A stretch of 64,000 nt of DNA from Balanoglossus misakiensis (Eukaryota > Hemichordata), in assembly GCA_040954595.2 (NCBI GenBank), contig CM082586.2, positions 11,842,001 through 11,906,000 on the forward strand, written 5' to 3'. Positions 24,974 through 36,180 of this stretch are shown piece after piece. A program made the translations under genes and the position numbers. Below the pieces are notes generated by a model, which saw only the letters and a program-made list of their open reading frames with translations, had not been told where the DNA came from and searched no databases. How positions within the stretch are numbered: position 1 is the stretch's first letter; each line of letters begins with the position of its first letter.

Positions 24974-25799
24974 GGCTGCATTCACAAACACCTCTGGAGG
25001 GGGGGGGGCAGGAGAATTGAGGGGGGGATTTGTCAATGTTTGAAAGGTGTTGATAAATGGAGGGTATGTAAGGGGGGGGATTTGAAATAATTTAGGGACT
25101 GAAAGGGGGGGACTTGAAAACTTTGACGACTAAATATTTATTTTGAGTCCACAAAAATGCAGTTTCGCGCCCTTTATTTTACAAAATTTTCTAATGTGGG
25201 AGGGGGACACCCCCTCCCACACCCACCCCCTCCATTTATCAACACCTTTCAAACATTGACTGGTTTATCTAGTGTCCCAGGTCAGGGGACTTGCCCCCAC
25301 CCCATGATAACTTTGAGCGCGTGGCGGTTAAATTTGTCCTCCCCAACATACCGGTAGTTGAGTTAATGTGCTTTTGCCAGGTTCATTAAAATGCAGCTTT
25401 GAGCTCTGTATTTTATAAAATTTTCTTACGTGGGAGGGGGACACCCTCTCCCAAACCCACCCCCTTCAATTCTTGGTTTACAATGTCTCCCAACACAGAA
25501 TACAGATACTTAAAAAATAAAAACAATGTTCAGTTTTAATACCCACTGATGAGGGGAAACATCAGTTTCAAATTCTTTTCATGGGAGCGCTGTTTTTCTT
25601 TTTTACAAGATAGATAGGTGATGTGTTTTGCTGAGTGGAAGAAAATGGGGGGGGGGGACTTGAAAATTTTAGCAGTTCGGAAGGGGGGGATTTGAAAATA
25701 TTTCGGGTTGTTGAGGGGGGGCATGTGAAAATTAACGGTAAAAAAAATTGAATTCTCCCGCCCCCCCCCCCCCCTCCAGAGGTGTTTGTGAATGCAGCC
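24974..25799. mobile_element. Harbinger-like MITE with TAA duplication
   Basis: The ends are inverted: GGCTGCATTCACAAACACCT at 24974 against AGGTGTTTGTGAATGCAGCC at 25780-25799, each followed inward by CTGGAGG and a G (or C) run. The trinucleotide TAA flanks both sides (24971-24973 and 25800-25802), as expected for PIF/Harbinger target-site duplications. Inside is a second inverted pair (about 25034-25070 against 25222-25260) and a direct repeat (about 25155-25230 and 25385-25460). No transposase is encoded. It sits exactly at the right edge of satellite 1. Confidence 0.8.
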
Positions 25800-25802
25800 T
25801 AA

Positions 25803-26989
25803 TCTTGCCATAATGTATGAAAATCAGAATCTTTGTCAGAGTGGAGTGAATATTTACATGTACCGTTCAAGCTATTTATCATAGTGTTGTATGGAGGGAG
25901 CCATATTTGGGTGCTGCATCCAATTATTATTTGTCTGACTAAAACCTCCATGCTGTCCCACTCAGTTGACATTTATAATTAGGTAAACATTATAAGTAAG
26001 AACGTTTTATGGACTAGTTGTATCTAAATGTAAAATCGTGAAATTAATAATGTCAAAGGTTGCAGTTCATGTGCCTTTAATAAAGATAAGCGATCGGGTC
26101 ATGCAATTTTTGTCATCAAAGTTTCCGAGCGAAGTAATTGCCTGTGTGTGGGGGGAGGGTACTTTCCAGTGTGTAGTATTTACAGGGACATTTGAAGCAT
26201 GTGCATTTGTTATCATAGTTATTGTTCAATTTGTCTCGAAGTCAGTGTTAAAATAAACTTCAAAAAATCAAAATGATTGAACTGTCTTTTGTTCTTATAC
26301 TCTGGTGTAATACTTTCACCTTAGACCCTTAGGGGTCTATGCTTTCGCACACTTGGCTCATGGAAGTACAGCTACAGAATACTATATCACTCATGAAAAT
26401 AATTTGTATACGCCCCAATGATCCTGCACTGTTGTTGCACACTTCTTTCTTAATATTTCTATTTCATTCATAATTCTCCAAGAATAGCTTCCACAAAACT
26501 CTATTGCACTGACAACTGCCCCCCCCCCTTGAAGCTCTATTGCACTGACAATGGACACCCCCCCAATACCTTCATGCATCACAAGTGTTGTCCAAATTCA
26601 AAATCATATCCCTAATATGATCTCCAAAAACTTATTTAGTCATACACCAAAAATAACAGCATACAAAAAAAACAAATTAACAGTATTTACAAAATATCAA
26701 GACTTTAGATTGCACATGTTTATCAAAAATAGAGTCACGGACGTGTTTTTCTCAGGGGTCTATGATTGACTGTTTGGATGTAAATAAAAAGTCAGCAAGC
26801 CTGTAGCACAGTGTACTCATTTCAAAATTTACATTTTTCAAGTGACAGTTGATATAGGAATACATCATTTTATTTCATGTTCATAAAATAGCCACTGCCA
26901 TTATTGACTGCTGTCATCACCAATCTCCTACAAAAAGTGAAGACAGCAAGATGAATGTACACCCTCAAAGTTTTAGAGCTTCTTTTTTT
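25803..26989. other. No gene seen
   Basis: Unassigned sequence. A perfect small palindrome, TAGACCC/GGGTCTA, lies at about 26322-26339. A short two-copy repeat, CTCTATTGCACTGACAA followed by a C run, lies at about 26500-26566. Open frames here are short and resemble no known protein. Confidence 0.4.
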
Positions 26990-27266
26990 CAGGGTTCGCA
27001 CACCTAGGCCAACTTGAAATTCCAGGAGATTTTTGGCAAATTTTAAGAGTATTTTTGATATAAAATGCCATTTTCCAGGAGTATTTGCATTTGGAACACT
27101 ACTTGTATGCACAAATACTGTTAGTTTTAGATTTTGTAGTTTGGCAAGCAATCTCCTGTATGACAGTGCCATAATTCTTGAATGATGTTTACAAAATAAC
27201 ATATTTTCCAAGAGTTTCAAGGAGAGGTATGAAATTTCAGGAGTTTCTGGGAGTGTACGAACCCTG
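26990..27266. mobile_element. hAT-type MITE, about 277 bp
   Basis: The ends are inverted: CAGGGTTCGCACAC at 26990 and GTGTACGAACCCTG at 27253-27266. Inside are repeated CCAGGAG/TTTCAGGAG words facing each other. CAGGG-type ends fit non-autonomous hAT elements. The flanks are T-rich, so an 8-bp duplication cannot be confirmed. It lies about 90 bases past the stop codon of the P-element-like gene and might form part of its 3' untranslated region. Confidence 0.65.
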
Positions 27267-27358
27267 TTTTCTTTTCCATTCTCTGATACTGGTTTTCATA
27301 GCTTCCTGACAAGTCTTAAGTTCTGTCTTATTTTACAACTGCAATGCAGTATCAGTGA

Positions 27359-27639
27359 TCAACGACGACGTTTTGGTAGAGGTGTATTTTCCACTTCACC
27401 ATTTGCAACAGGACCTCTGACATTTCCTCCATTGACTCTCATCAAGTTTGAGCTCTTCATTCTGAGGGCATTTGCAGAGTGCCAAAACTGCAATACTGAC
27501 GGTGCTTCATTCCCCCCTTTCATCTGACGGTGGTTCCCAAAGTAGGATTCAAGGGGATCTTGGTTGAACTTTTCAGACAGTACACAGGTGACACCGGGTT
27601 GAGCCAACAGGTACTCTGTGACCATGACGAATGAGTTGA
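27359..27639 (-). CDS. Transposase last exon with QDPLE motif
   Basis: The acceptor is CTCATTGCAG; the first two bases complete the split codon from the previous exon. It encodes the conserved C-terminal segment with LSEKFNQDPLESYFGNHRQ, where the glutamate after QDPL corresponds to the last acidic residue of the P-element/THAP9 catalytic set. It ends with a basic KRRR tail and TGA at 27359-27361; the tail may help nuclear import. Confidence 0.85.
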
Positions 27640-30600
27640 CTGCAATGAGAAATTATTGAAAATATATAATAAAACCTCCACAAACCACAAGACATCACTT
27701 GTGCTGTGAAAATTCAGATAGGCTTTGTTGGGCATTTCCTAAATTTAAATCTGTCATCATTCCATGTAATATATATTTGAATGGCAAAAGATACCTCAAT
27801 TGACAAAAAATAATCAAGAATACTTCATCAGAACATTACTTACCTGTCATGAAGAGACCTTCAATTGTCTCCCTGCTTAGTTTCATTCTATAGCCCAAGA
27901 AGTCATCCTGCAACCACTACAAAAATATCCCTTTTCAGCAATAAAATACTTCAAACAACCTCAATGTCACAAAATTACAGCTAATGTACTTTGGAAATAC
28001 ACATTTTATATGACTTGGCTGTTGGACCATAAAGTTTTCATGGTGAAAGCAATAGATAGAAGATCTATTGCATGATATCATTTGTGATTGGCAATGGAGC
28101 CCAAAATTATGTTCTCTGAATTTATTTTGATAAAAAAAACAGGGGAAGCAACCATGCAAGCATGAAGCAACAATTACCTTACGCCTAGGATCATCAGGTG
28201 ATCTGTATGGCATCAGATCAGGCTTTCTTTTCTTTACACCTTCTGTCATACTTCTGACATTTAAACAGTCAAAAAAATTGTCAAAGTTTCTGACAAATTC
28301 AATGGTTGGAGCCATCTGATGCCTGTTTCTCCCAAAAACAGACAGAGCATTGGCGACTGTGGAACTGAGGACCTACAGTAAGAAAAAGAGGTGAAATTAG
28401 TAATGCCATTACATGTTCAGTTTCTCTTGATTTACATTCTACTTTGAGTGATTACTGGGGTTACATACACTGCATGGACAAATTTCTTCAATGTTTAATA
28501 TATAATAGGAGAAAGAAATTTTGTTGTTTCTTACTCTTTCATAAGGGTCTGTGAATAAAAGTATTTAGAAAGGTTATTGCACACAACAGAATTCATAAAG
28601 TCAAGTCTTATCATAATAATCATGTCTCAGTACCTGTGCTGCATATTTCACTTTCATACGTGAAAATGATGTCAGGTGTATGTGTTCATACTTCAGTTTG
28701 TGGCAGAGAAATAAACCTCCTCTCTCCAAATCAGCCTTGTACAAATCAGCTACTGTCTTCCAAACAATGTGCTCCCCATTCTGTAATTACAAATGAAAGG
28801 AATACTCACTAGATTAGTAAATTGTTTGTTACTCAATACTTAAAAAGCTATGACAATAAACACAGGAAATGCAGATTGGAAGTAAATGGTACTATTGTTT
28901 TAATATAACAGTTATACTTTCATTAAAATTCTTTGGATTAATATAGCTTAATATTTTTGAACAAATTATCTAACTTCAGTTTGAATGAGAAAATGTGATG
29001 ACAATACAGTTGAAGTCTAAAAACAAGATCATATAGAAGAATGCTGTCAACGCACTCACAACGTATTGGGTCTATGATTCTATGTAATAATTTTCAGTCT
29101 TACCCATAATAATCGCTTCTTGTTATGAGCACCAGAGTTTGACCAACAGTTTCTTGTCGTCTTTATAAGATGTGGCACATCTGACATGAAGTATATGTAC
29201 CTATCTTCTTCATTGGCACACACATTCAGCGTTCTGTGTGTAATCAATTCGTGCTGCTCACCAGAGTCATGTAACCTGTAGAAACGTCTATTGGGTGATG
29301 CACCGTCTGAAGTAGACACCAATACTTTGAAGCCATATTCCTCCAAAACGTTAACAACTTCCCAGACTAGAGGAAATAAAAAGTCTGATGTGATTGAAGT
29401 TGTCGGATAATGTGCTACTGGATAATTTAAACGGATGCAGACACCCCTCACCATAAAGACGAGCATGTACTTGGCAATATCACATTGCACTGGTCTGTCT
29501 TGCAGCGACATTTCATAGGCGATGAGGGAATTATTGAAATTCCCAACATCTGTGAAACCCACCAATTCACCAGAGCTCTTCTCAAAGACAAGATCTGCAT
29601 GGATTTTCAGCTCATCATGGACCAGAACAACGTACTTTTGGTGTTCTGACAGCTCAGTGAAATTGCTCTCTCTGTACAGCTGCTGTATGACATCTCCTGT
29701 AATTCCATTGCCTCCTTTTGTCCAGTGAGTGTAATCAAGTAGGGTTCGCTCACTTGGTAACTTGATGACACCAGATTCTTTCAGTGTACGATATGCAGCC
29801 GAAGAACGTAGCTTTATATTCAAACACCACTTGATGAACATCGGGTGCCATCTCATCCCTTTTGACTCTGAACACTTCATGGCCTTTGTCTGCTGTTCCC
29901 AGAATAATTTCTGAAAGGAGCCCTCTTCAAATTCCTTGTTGATAGTTTCTTCATAGTCAGCAGCAAATTTCTCAAAATCACCACTTAGCTCCTGATTGAA
30001 AACAAGACCATCTTTCTCTATACTGGCCTGCAATTTCTGCTTCAAACGTCCTTCACTCATCTGCACTCTATTCTTTTCTTTTATAATGTTCTTTGTTCTC
30101 TCGTACAGTTCCTCATGAGAAAGTTTTGATAGTGGTGCGTGACTGTTGTGGTCTGTTTTATTTTGCTTTTTTCCTGTCTCATTCTTCATTGTGTCTTTAT
30201 GGAGCATGGAAAATAAAGAGTTTCTGAACTGCCAGCAATTACCACATCGTTCATTTCCATTGTTCAAGATCATTTGACACTGAGCTGAGTGTATTGTTGT
30301 TTCAACTGTCTCACCTCTTCTGGTCTGCAAAGGTGCCACATGCTGCCACCCAGCAACTTCATCTGCACTGCGAGCTTTCTTGAAGAAACCCTTCCGTGCT
30401 CTGGCAACACCATGAAATTTGGAATCTGGATTGCCAATGCACACGATGGTATTGTGTACCATGTTAAGAATGTCAAGTACCATTGAAACAGAATTGACAG
30501 TTTGTGGCAATGTGCAAAGAGGTTTCTTATTGTCACATGGCTCATTATAGACAGTGACTGACCAGTGTAAGTCTTTGGTTACAGTTATGTCTTTTATGAC

Positions 30601-32215
30601 AGTTGACTGCATTGATGCATCTTTTATAATGTACATCAGGTGGATATCATTGTCATCTGCCTGGTATAGCCAACCACATGGCAGAGAGCACTGAGCCAGA
30701 CCCGTTCTTATGGATGTATATGGCAAAGGATAATGAAAAACAGGGTGTACTATTTGGTCATGTGTTCCTGTGATAAGACAAGAGTTTTCATTCGACATGT
30801 GGTGCACTGAGAATTCCACAGCCTTGTCAACGACCCTGTCATCTGTGCTGGATAAAGAATTGTCACATGCTGTTTCTTCAGTTGTTGAGATATGTTGTGG
30901 TACCTTGTCAATTCCCTGACTAACTGTATTTTGCTGGTTTTTAGAATATGACGCAGCAATTTCAGCAAAATCTTGCAAAACACTGAAGTTTCTCTCATTC
31001 TTTTTCAATTCTGTAGTGGGGCTCTTCTGTTGTAGATCTTCTAACAGCCGCCTAGCGCATTTCTTGTTAGGTGTGGTGATCTGCAAAGGTGGAAACACAA
31101 GGCATTACCACGTTAAAATTTTGAAAACTTAGCCATGTTCCAGTATAGAACCTCAAGGGTTTTATTGTTCAAAGTTACAATCTTGATGATATTACATTGA
31201 CTGCCTTGAAAGAAATTATGAAGTTTACAATGTGAACTCAATCTTAACTCAAAATAGCAATACAAAATGCTAATATCATTACCTTCTCTTCTCCTTGATG
31301 TGCCTCATTAATTTGGCTGTTTGAATGGGAGACAGCGATTTCCGCAAAATCTTGCAAAACACTGAAGCTTCTCTCATTCATTTTCAATTCTGTAGTGGGG
31401 CTCTTTTGTTGTAGTTCTTCTAACACCTGCCTAGCACATTTCTTGTTAGGTGTGGTGATCTGGAAAGGTGGAAACACAAGGCATTACCACGTTAATTTTT
31501 TGAAATCTTAGCCATTTTCCAGACTTCCAGTATAGAACCTCAAGGGTTTTATAGTTCAAAATTACAATCTTGATGATATGACATTGACCGCCCTGAAAGA
31601 AATTTTTACAACTTGGACTCAATCTTATCTCAAAATAGCAATACAAAATGCCAATATCATTACCTTGTCTTCTCCTTGATGTGCCTCATTGTTTTGGCTG
31701 TTTGAATGGGAGACAGCGATTTCCGCAAATTCATTCAGAATGCTAAAATCTCCCTTGTTACATCCTTTGTATCTTTTCACCTTTGCAGCGAGGCTCTTCT
31801 TCCTTTCTGCATTTTTAATCCTCCTCCCAATACCTTTCTTGTAGGGCATGGTGATCTGAAGATACAAATGCATAACAGCATTACTTTTTAAGTTTCAAAT
31901 AGTAACTAACAGCTACAGAAATGCTAGAGACTGTTTTGGGTCTACCATTCAAAACAATGGGAAGAGACCATCTTTACCAAATGACATGTTGTTCAAACCA
32001 AGTACACTGGTATAGTATTAATTAAGTTTTGACAACATACTTTCTGCTTTGGATAATTTTTTTCAAGGTGGTTCAGAAGCTGACAGCGTCCTGAAAGAGA
32101 ATTGTGTGTTGTTTCTGATTTGGAATTTTACAATCTCTATCACTCCTATTAATAACTAGCTACTAATTACCTGGTCAATTGCTTCACAAATGAATGTATC
32201 TTTCACAAAACACAT
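27359..32215 (-). CDS. P-element/THAP9-family transposase gene, nine coding exons
   Basis: Exons in transcript order: 32253-32171, 32079-32041, 31855-31664, 31459-31283, 31080-29104, 28780-28634, 28372-28178, 27916-27844 and 27639-27359. The first ATG open into this frame is at 32215-32213. If all exons are joined the protein is about 1041 residues with no stop. The RNase H-like core shows D in VHDELK (29614-29616), D in STSDGASPNR (29305-29307), the SDVPHLIKTTRN motif that begins the family's GTP-binding insertion, and the C-terminal QDPLESYFG with the probable catalytic E. P-element and THAP9 enzymes cut and paste DNA in the nucleus. No THAP zinc finger was found. No terminal inverted repeats were seen, so it may be a stationary or domesticated copy. 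Exon borders are inferred from splice signals and frame. Confidence 0.8.
27844..27916 (-). CDS. Transposase short exon
   Basis: 73 bases, entering in phase 0 and leaving one base over. The acceptor is TTTTTGTAG; a second possible acceptor lies nine bases further in. The donor is CAGGTAAGT. It encodes WLQDDFLGYRMKLSRETIEG, joining to the last exon without a frame break. Confidence 0.7.
28178..28372 (-). CDS. Transposase exon, helical region after LTSFS
   Basis: 65 codons, phase 0, acceptor TTACTGTAG and donor AAGGTAATT. It starts with VLSSTVANAL, which continues the KYAAQ end of the previous exon as in family members (A-x-Q-VLS-x-x-VA-x-AL), and ends in a basic segment DDPRRK. Confidence 0.8.
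28634..28780 (-). CDS. Transposase exon, insertion-domain segment
   Basis: 49 codons, phase 0 on both sides, acceptor TAATTACAG and donor GTACTGAG. It encodes a segment with GEHIVWKTVADLY and LKYEHIHLTSFSRM. This matches the pattern that follows the PHLIKT motif in THAP9-like proteins (a W-x-x-x-x-DLY stretch and a K-L-x-x-x-HI-x-LTSFSKM-type stretch). Confidence 0.8.
29104..31080 (-). CDS. Transposase large exon (N-terminal region, coiled coil, RNase H-like core)
   Basis: 659 codons, phase 0 at both ends, acceptor CTTTGCAG and donor GGTAAGA. In order: a segment homologous to the two upstream small exons (first about 59 codons); an N-terminal domain with CIGNPDSKF and a cysteine cluster (C-x10-C-x2-C, about 30270) that may bind zinc; a charged, probable coiled-coil helix (about 30030-30130) like the P-element dimerisation helix; then the RNase H-like fold with the two aspartates and the DVPHLIKT motif. 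A GACAAGGTACC sequence at 30901-30909 keeps the place of the splice donor used by the duplicated exons but is read through here. The frame is fully open. Confidence 0.85.
31283..31459 (-). CDS. Duplicated transposase exon, copy 2
   Basis: 59 codons, phase 0 at both ends, acceptor CTTTCCAG and donor AAGGTAATG. The protein segment is nearly the same as the start of the large exon (shared words: ITTPNKKCAR, QQKSPTTELK, FSVLQDFAEIA). The flanking intron is duplicated too: its sequence matches the intron beyond copy 3. The spacing from the large-exon acceptor is 379 bases. Confidence 0.75.
31664..31855 (-). CDS. Duplicated transposase exon, copy 3
   Basis: 64 codons, phase 0 at both ends, acceptor ATCTTCAG and donor AAGGTAATG. 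The more diverged member of the exon series: ITMPYKK at the start, a five-residue longer basic middle, and FSILNEFAEIAVSHSNSQ at the end, which matches copy 2 closely. It starts 396 bases upstream of copy 2's acceptor. Confidence 0.7.
32041..32079 (-). CDS. Probable 39-base transposase exon
   Basis: 13 codons (LLNHLEKNYPKQK), phase 0, acceptor GCTGTCAG and donor AAAGTATGT. A second acceptor eleven bases upstream (TTTCAG) gives a stop in frame, so the inner site is preferred. Very short; the call rests on frame agreement with both neighbours. Confidence 0.45.
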
Positions 32216-32253
32216 CCTGGGAGAATCAGAAGCATCGCAGATAAATAGCTTCA
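32171..32253 (-). CDS. Probable first coding exon
   Basis: Acceptor TTGTTACAG, donor CAGGTAATT. The open frame contains an ATG at 32215-32213 that could start the protein (MCFVKDTFICEAIDQ). I take this as the start because no coding exon upstream fits the required phase. Confidence 0.45.
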
Positions 32254-33217
32254 CTGTAACAACAAAGGTTTACTTTGTGTACGATACAATATGGGCACAC
32301 GCCAACATCACACCCTTATTGTTCCTGATATAATGGCGTTTTGTGCTGCGTGTAAACGGGGGATTTACTCAAAAAAAAGCTTGACAATACCTAACTGGAC
32401 ACATCAAGTGTTATTAAAAAAATATCCGCATTTGCGGCTTTCCAAAAAAATCTCCTCAAGGGTGGATGATCAAAAATAGACCCACGAGAAAAAAAAAGAA
32501 AACATAACTTCCGGAAAGCCGGAGTGTCGCTGGTCGCATGATCGCATAACAACAAGTTGACTTCTTTTTTTCTTTCAACTGAATGTGAAATATCTGCGTA
32601 AAACCCCACCAATACACCCACAATTACATGGTAACAACAATAAAATAAGAGGTTAAGACATTCAAGGAATATCTTCCGTAAAAAAGGACACAATCGGCAG
32701 CATGAAATTTTACGCTACATGCAACCGGAAGTATTTGTCTGCAAGCACGATGCACAAAAAGCATGGGCAAAATCGTCATTTATCACAGAAATTTGCCAGC
32801 CATCGACAATCAGAGATTAGTACTATGCACGGTCGGTTTGTTACGACTTCCTGTGCGACGAAGGAACGTAAGAAATGCCAAATCTTGGAAAAACTGGGAG
32901 ACAAAAATCCAAAACAAGTGAAGTTCTGGAAACAAAACAATCGAGACAGGTTCGGAACTACGCAATGTTCTTTTTGACGGCAAACGTAAAATTAACACTA
33001 ACAGTTTAACAATGAAACACATCGTAGCACTTCTTGTATGCTGAAGATTTCATATTTTAAAGAATTTCCGATCGACGGATTGTCTTCTTACAGAAAAACG
33101 GTCACAATCTCCGCGATGACTTCTACAACACGACATTCGGCGTCGCGTCATCATACACAAACAATTACTTGCTCTTCACAAATAGTTGTAAAATTGTGAA
33201 AAAAATAGAATACCTAC

Positions 33218-33400
33218 CTTTTTATGGAGTAATGAAAACCTTAGATGATCAACATGGTACGGACGCAGCGTAAAAAAAGCTTCTACTTCTGTGGAGTCGT
33301 TTGGACGCAAACTTTAAGTGGACCGACGACGAGGAAGCAGCAGTGCGGTGCTCGCGAACTGTAGCATACTGGATATGACGCTCGACGATATGCGATTCGG
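33218..33400 (-). promoter_or_regulatory. Possible promoter and non-coding first exon of the transposase gene
   Basis: A CpG-rich patch (about 33300-33400) is followed on the minus strand by a strong splice donor AAGGTAGGTATTC (exon end at 33218). The frame does not fit the next exon, so this would be 5' untranslated. An alternative is an unrelated exon. The evidence is base composition and one splice site. Confidence 0.3.
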
Positions 33401-34690
33401 GTTAAAATTCACAGTCAGATATCACGACCAAAAATAATCTCTTGGCCATGAGTGTTTTCAATAATTGTCTGTCTTCAAATGAAGACATGAAAAGTTTATT
33501 CGAGACCATTATTGGAAGAAATTAAGTTATATAATGTTTAAAATTGCAGCAAAAATCGGCGGGATTCGACCGGCATCAAACAACAATTGTATTCCGAAGA
33601 TCACTAAGATTACTTGTCGTCTGCAAAGCAGTCAGGGGTGTTGGACACTGACGATCGCCCATCCACGACCGATTGACACCTTTTGTAATTATTCCATTTA
33701 GGTTCAAAACCGGCTAATCCCCTTTTCCTTTGATGTTTGCCGCCATTTCCTGTCCCGTTTTTCTCTAGGGTCTATGCCTGAACACTTCACCACCATAGTT
33801 CAATCCAAACCCAATTGTTTTTATGATAAAGTTGGACCTCTAAAGAGGAAACTGGGGGTGAAAGGGTTAAAGATTCCCCTTTCCAATGAATCCCATAAAA
33901 TTGTTCAAACTTCAAAACTGCGGCAAGAGGAACACAAAACCAGTATTCACTAACTGATCTTTCTGCCACGCCTAGACACATTCAAAATGATTTTTTTTTG
34001 TATCAGGATTTTTTACATCAAAGACCAATCACATTGTAGAGGGTGCTCTCCTATTCCAAATCTTTTCTGTCATGTGACCAGGGTACTGTACTACTTGGCA
34101 ATAAAATACCAAGTACATCCCGTTCTGATTTTCAAAGATCAAATCCTTTATGTGAAAATGAGGTTATGAAAAAAGAGCATTCCAATGACCTCTGAGGTCT
34201 CACAAAATCTCACACATTAATTTTCAAGCTACAGCAATAATATTGAATGTTCAGAACATAACACTAGACATTTTTTCCCCTTGAGAGCCAAATGGAATGA
34301 AAAACCAGGGTTGATACAAATGACGTTCCTAATTTCAATATATATCTCTTGCAATTTACAATCATTACTTATATAAGAATTGTACAGGAAAATACGTCTG
34401 TAGCGGTTATGGCTGGTGCATACAAATACACCTGAAACACTCGAACAGTATAAATATTTGAAAACTAGTGGGCTAATGGGAAGGAACAGAATACGACACA
34501 CTAAAGGGTTGGCGGAAACTTGGCAAATCTTTAATATGCAGATGAAAAAGAGTTTGACAAAACCAGCTCCAAGCCGCCAAACCAGGGGAGGGGAAGCATT
34601 CAGGGAGTTCCCATTAGCCAGTAAAATACAAAACTGCCCAGTAACTTGCGAGAAAGATTCCTAACACGTTGGAGAAAAGATGTGAAAACT
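33401..34690. other. No gene recognised
   Basis: Unassigned sequence between the transposase promoter region and the retrotransposon. Part of it (about 34170-34690) could be the 3' non-coding end of the retrotransposon, but no terminal repeat was identified. Confidence 0.4.
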
Positions 34691-35252
34691 TCAAGACTGA
34701 TTGTAGTGGGAACGCAAATGCTCTTGCATAGGGGTGGTGACAGAGCAGCACTTTTGTGGGCTGACATGTAAGTAGCGCAAGTAAGCGGAAGATGTCCAGT
34801 CCCCGTGCAATTTGATAAGTTCTCCAGGAACCCCTGCTTCGAGAGGGAAAGAAGCGCCGCCCCTGCGGAAACTATGGCCTGAGTAGATAGAGGGGTTGAA
34901 CCCGGCTTGCGCTAAGACGGAACGCAGAAAAGACACAAATGCGCTGTGGGTGAGGGGGGACTAGGGTACCCTGGGAAGGATAGACAAATGCTGGTGCTCC
35001 GGCTGGAGCTGGGATCAAGTCGCGCATGCGTTCGAAAGACGTGACTGGGCATAACACTGAGCCCGGCAACCGCGCAACTGGGATGGAGCACACCCGATCA
35101 TGGAACTGATTGGTTTTTGACCAACGAATGAGAACGTGTAGCCCAAAAGCACTAAACTGCATATCCCCCCGACACAGGTGCTTCTGGGGGTCAAAGGTCG
35201 TGCGAGAAGGAACAGTAAGGTTGGACTTCCTGAGAAATGTGAAAAAAACCAA
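34691..35252 (-). pseudogene. Tyrosine recombinase catalytic domain, frameshifted
   Basis: The first part (35252-34930) has FFTFLRKSNL, where the arginine fits catalytic Arg I, and a SKTNQF block. The second part (34936-34691), in another frame, has HSFRRGG (H-x-x-R, near 34862-34876), HGDW, and then YLRYL with the probable nucleophile tyrosine, followed by a short tail. A frameshift near 34940-34960 separates them. The intact enzyme would insert circular element DNA without a DDE integrase. Confidence 0.85.
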
Positions 35253-35690
35253 TAAGCAAGAGGTCCAAAAAACTTGATGAAAAGGGTTGGAAAAAATCTA
35301 ACAAACTATGAAAAGCTAACAGGATATGCGGATTGATGGGCAGCTTCTGAGTACATGACTGGGGATGAACTCGCTGAAGACCTCTCAAAGTCAGTTTGAC
35401 TTGAAAACTCTCTAAGGCCGAACATTCAATGCGTAAATACGAATGCAACTTAGAAACACTATGCAGGTAGTTTTTAGTGACTGCACTGAACTGACTGAAC
35501 GAGATAAAAAGGTAAGAAACATGGAAAGAACATGCGGTGATGCCGGTGTTGGCTTGAGGCCGAAGAAGTGGCAAAACAATAAGAAAGCCTTCCACTGGCT
35601 TTTCAAATTTTGGACTGTCCCTGTAGCAAATGCAGAAGCTTGTAAGGCTGTTGTTTGCTGGTGAAGGGCAAGCCATGACGACCCTGAAAT
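35253..35690 (-). pseudogene. N-terminal region of the tyrosine recombinase, frameshifted
   Basis: Two overlapping frames each hold part of the SAM-like DNA-binding region. One has a FGLKPTPASPHVLSMFLTFL block (about 35510-35570), and the other continues with KLHSYL, VKLTLRGLQR and KLPINPHILLAFHSLLDF. A frameshift near 35480-35500 separates them. Confidence 0.7.
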
Positions 35691-35749
35691 AAGAAAATGA
35701 AACCTAACTGAGAATACATCTCGACGCTGGGAAGATGTACAGTGAAAGC

Positions 35750-36180
35750 TTACAGGTCATAGTGAAAATTGGTGAAGTATGTGACTGGCATTGCCACCTC
35801 TATCACATGCAGACTATTGGTTAACTCATGAAATTCAAAACTGTGATGCTGAGAAATGTGCCATCTGCTTAAATGGTCATCTAAGCAATTATCCTGACCC
35901 TGAATATGCACTGCTTTGAGTTCAAAACTATTGAGTGCGGACACTAGCCATAACTCTCGTAAATATTGAAGCATATGGAGGACTCGTGAGCGACCTGAAT
36001 TAATGACAGTGACTGTTGCCATATTATCGCAAAACACCTGAATGCGCTGGCCTTTCCACAGATGGCTCCACAGATGACACGCAACAAGCACTGTTAAAAG
36101 TTCTAACGCATTAATATGTAAACCCTGACTAATAACAGGTAAAGGAAATTCTGTGTGAAAATACAGTCCTTGAGAAAAGC
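35750..36180 (-). pseudogene. RNase H domain
   Basis: The RNase H segment of the retrotransposon contains CDNMATVTVINSGRSR (a catalytic aspartate in CDN) and a C-terminal GQDNCLDDHLSRW motif, as in DIRS-type pol proteins. It continues upstream in the same frame through LHINALELLTVLVACHLW to the frameshift near 36190. It would degrade the RNA strand during reverse transcription. Confidence 0.75.

Noticed and set aside
25536-25811. 91-codon minus-strand frame with Pro/Gly runs
   Set aside because: It lies within the MITE and reads through its G/C runs; an artefact of the element.
26322-26766. GGGTCTATG words as ends of another element
   Set aside because: The copies at about 26331 and 26754 are in the same direction, not inverted, and no duplication flanks them.
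32291-32977. Plus-strand frames near the start of the transposase gene
   Set aside because: They overlap introns and upstream sequence of the minus-strand gene and match no family I know.
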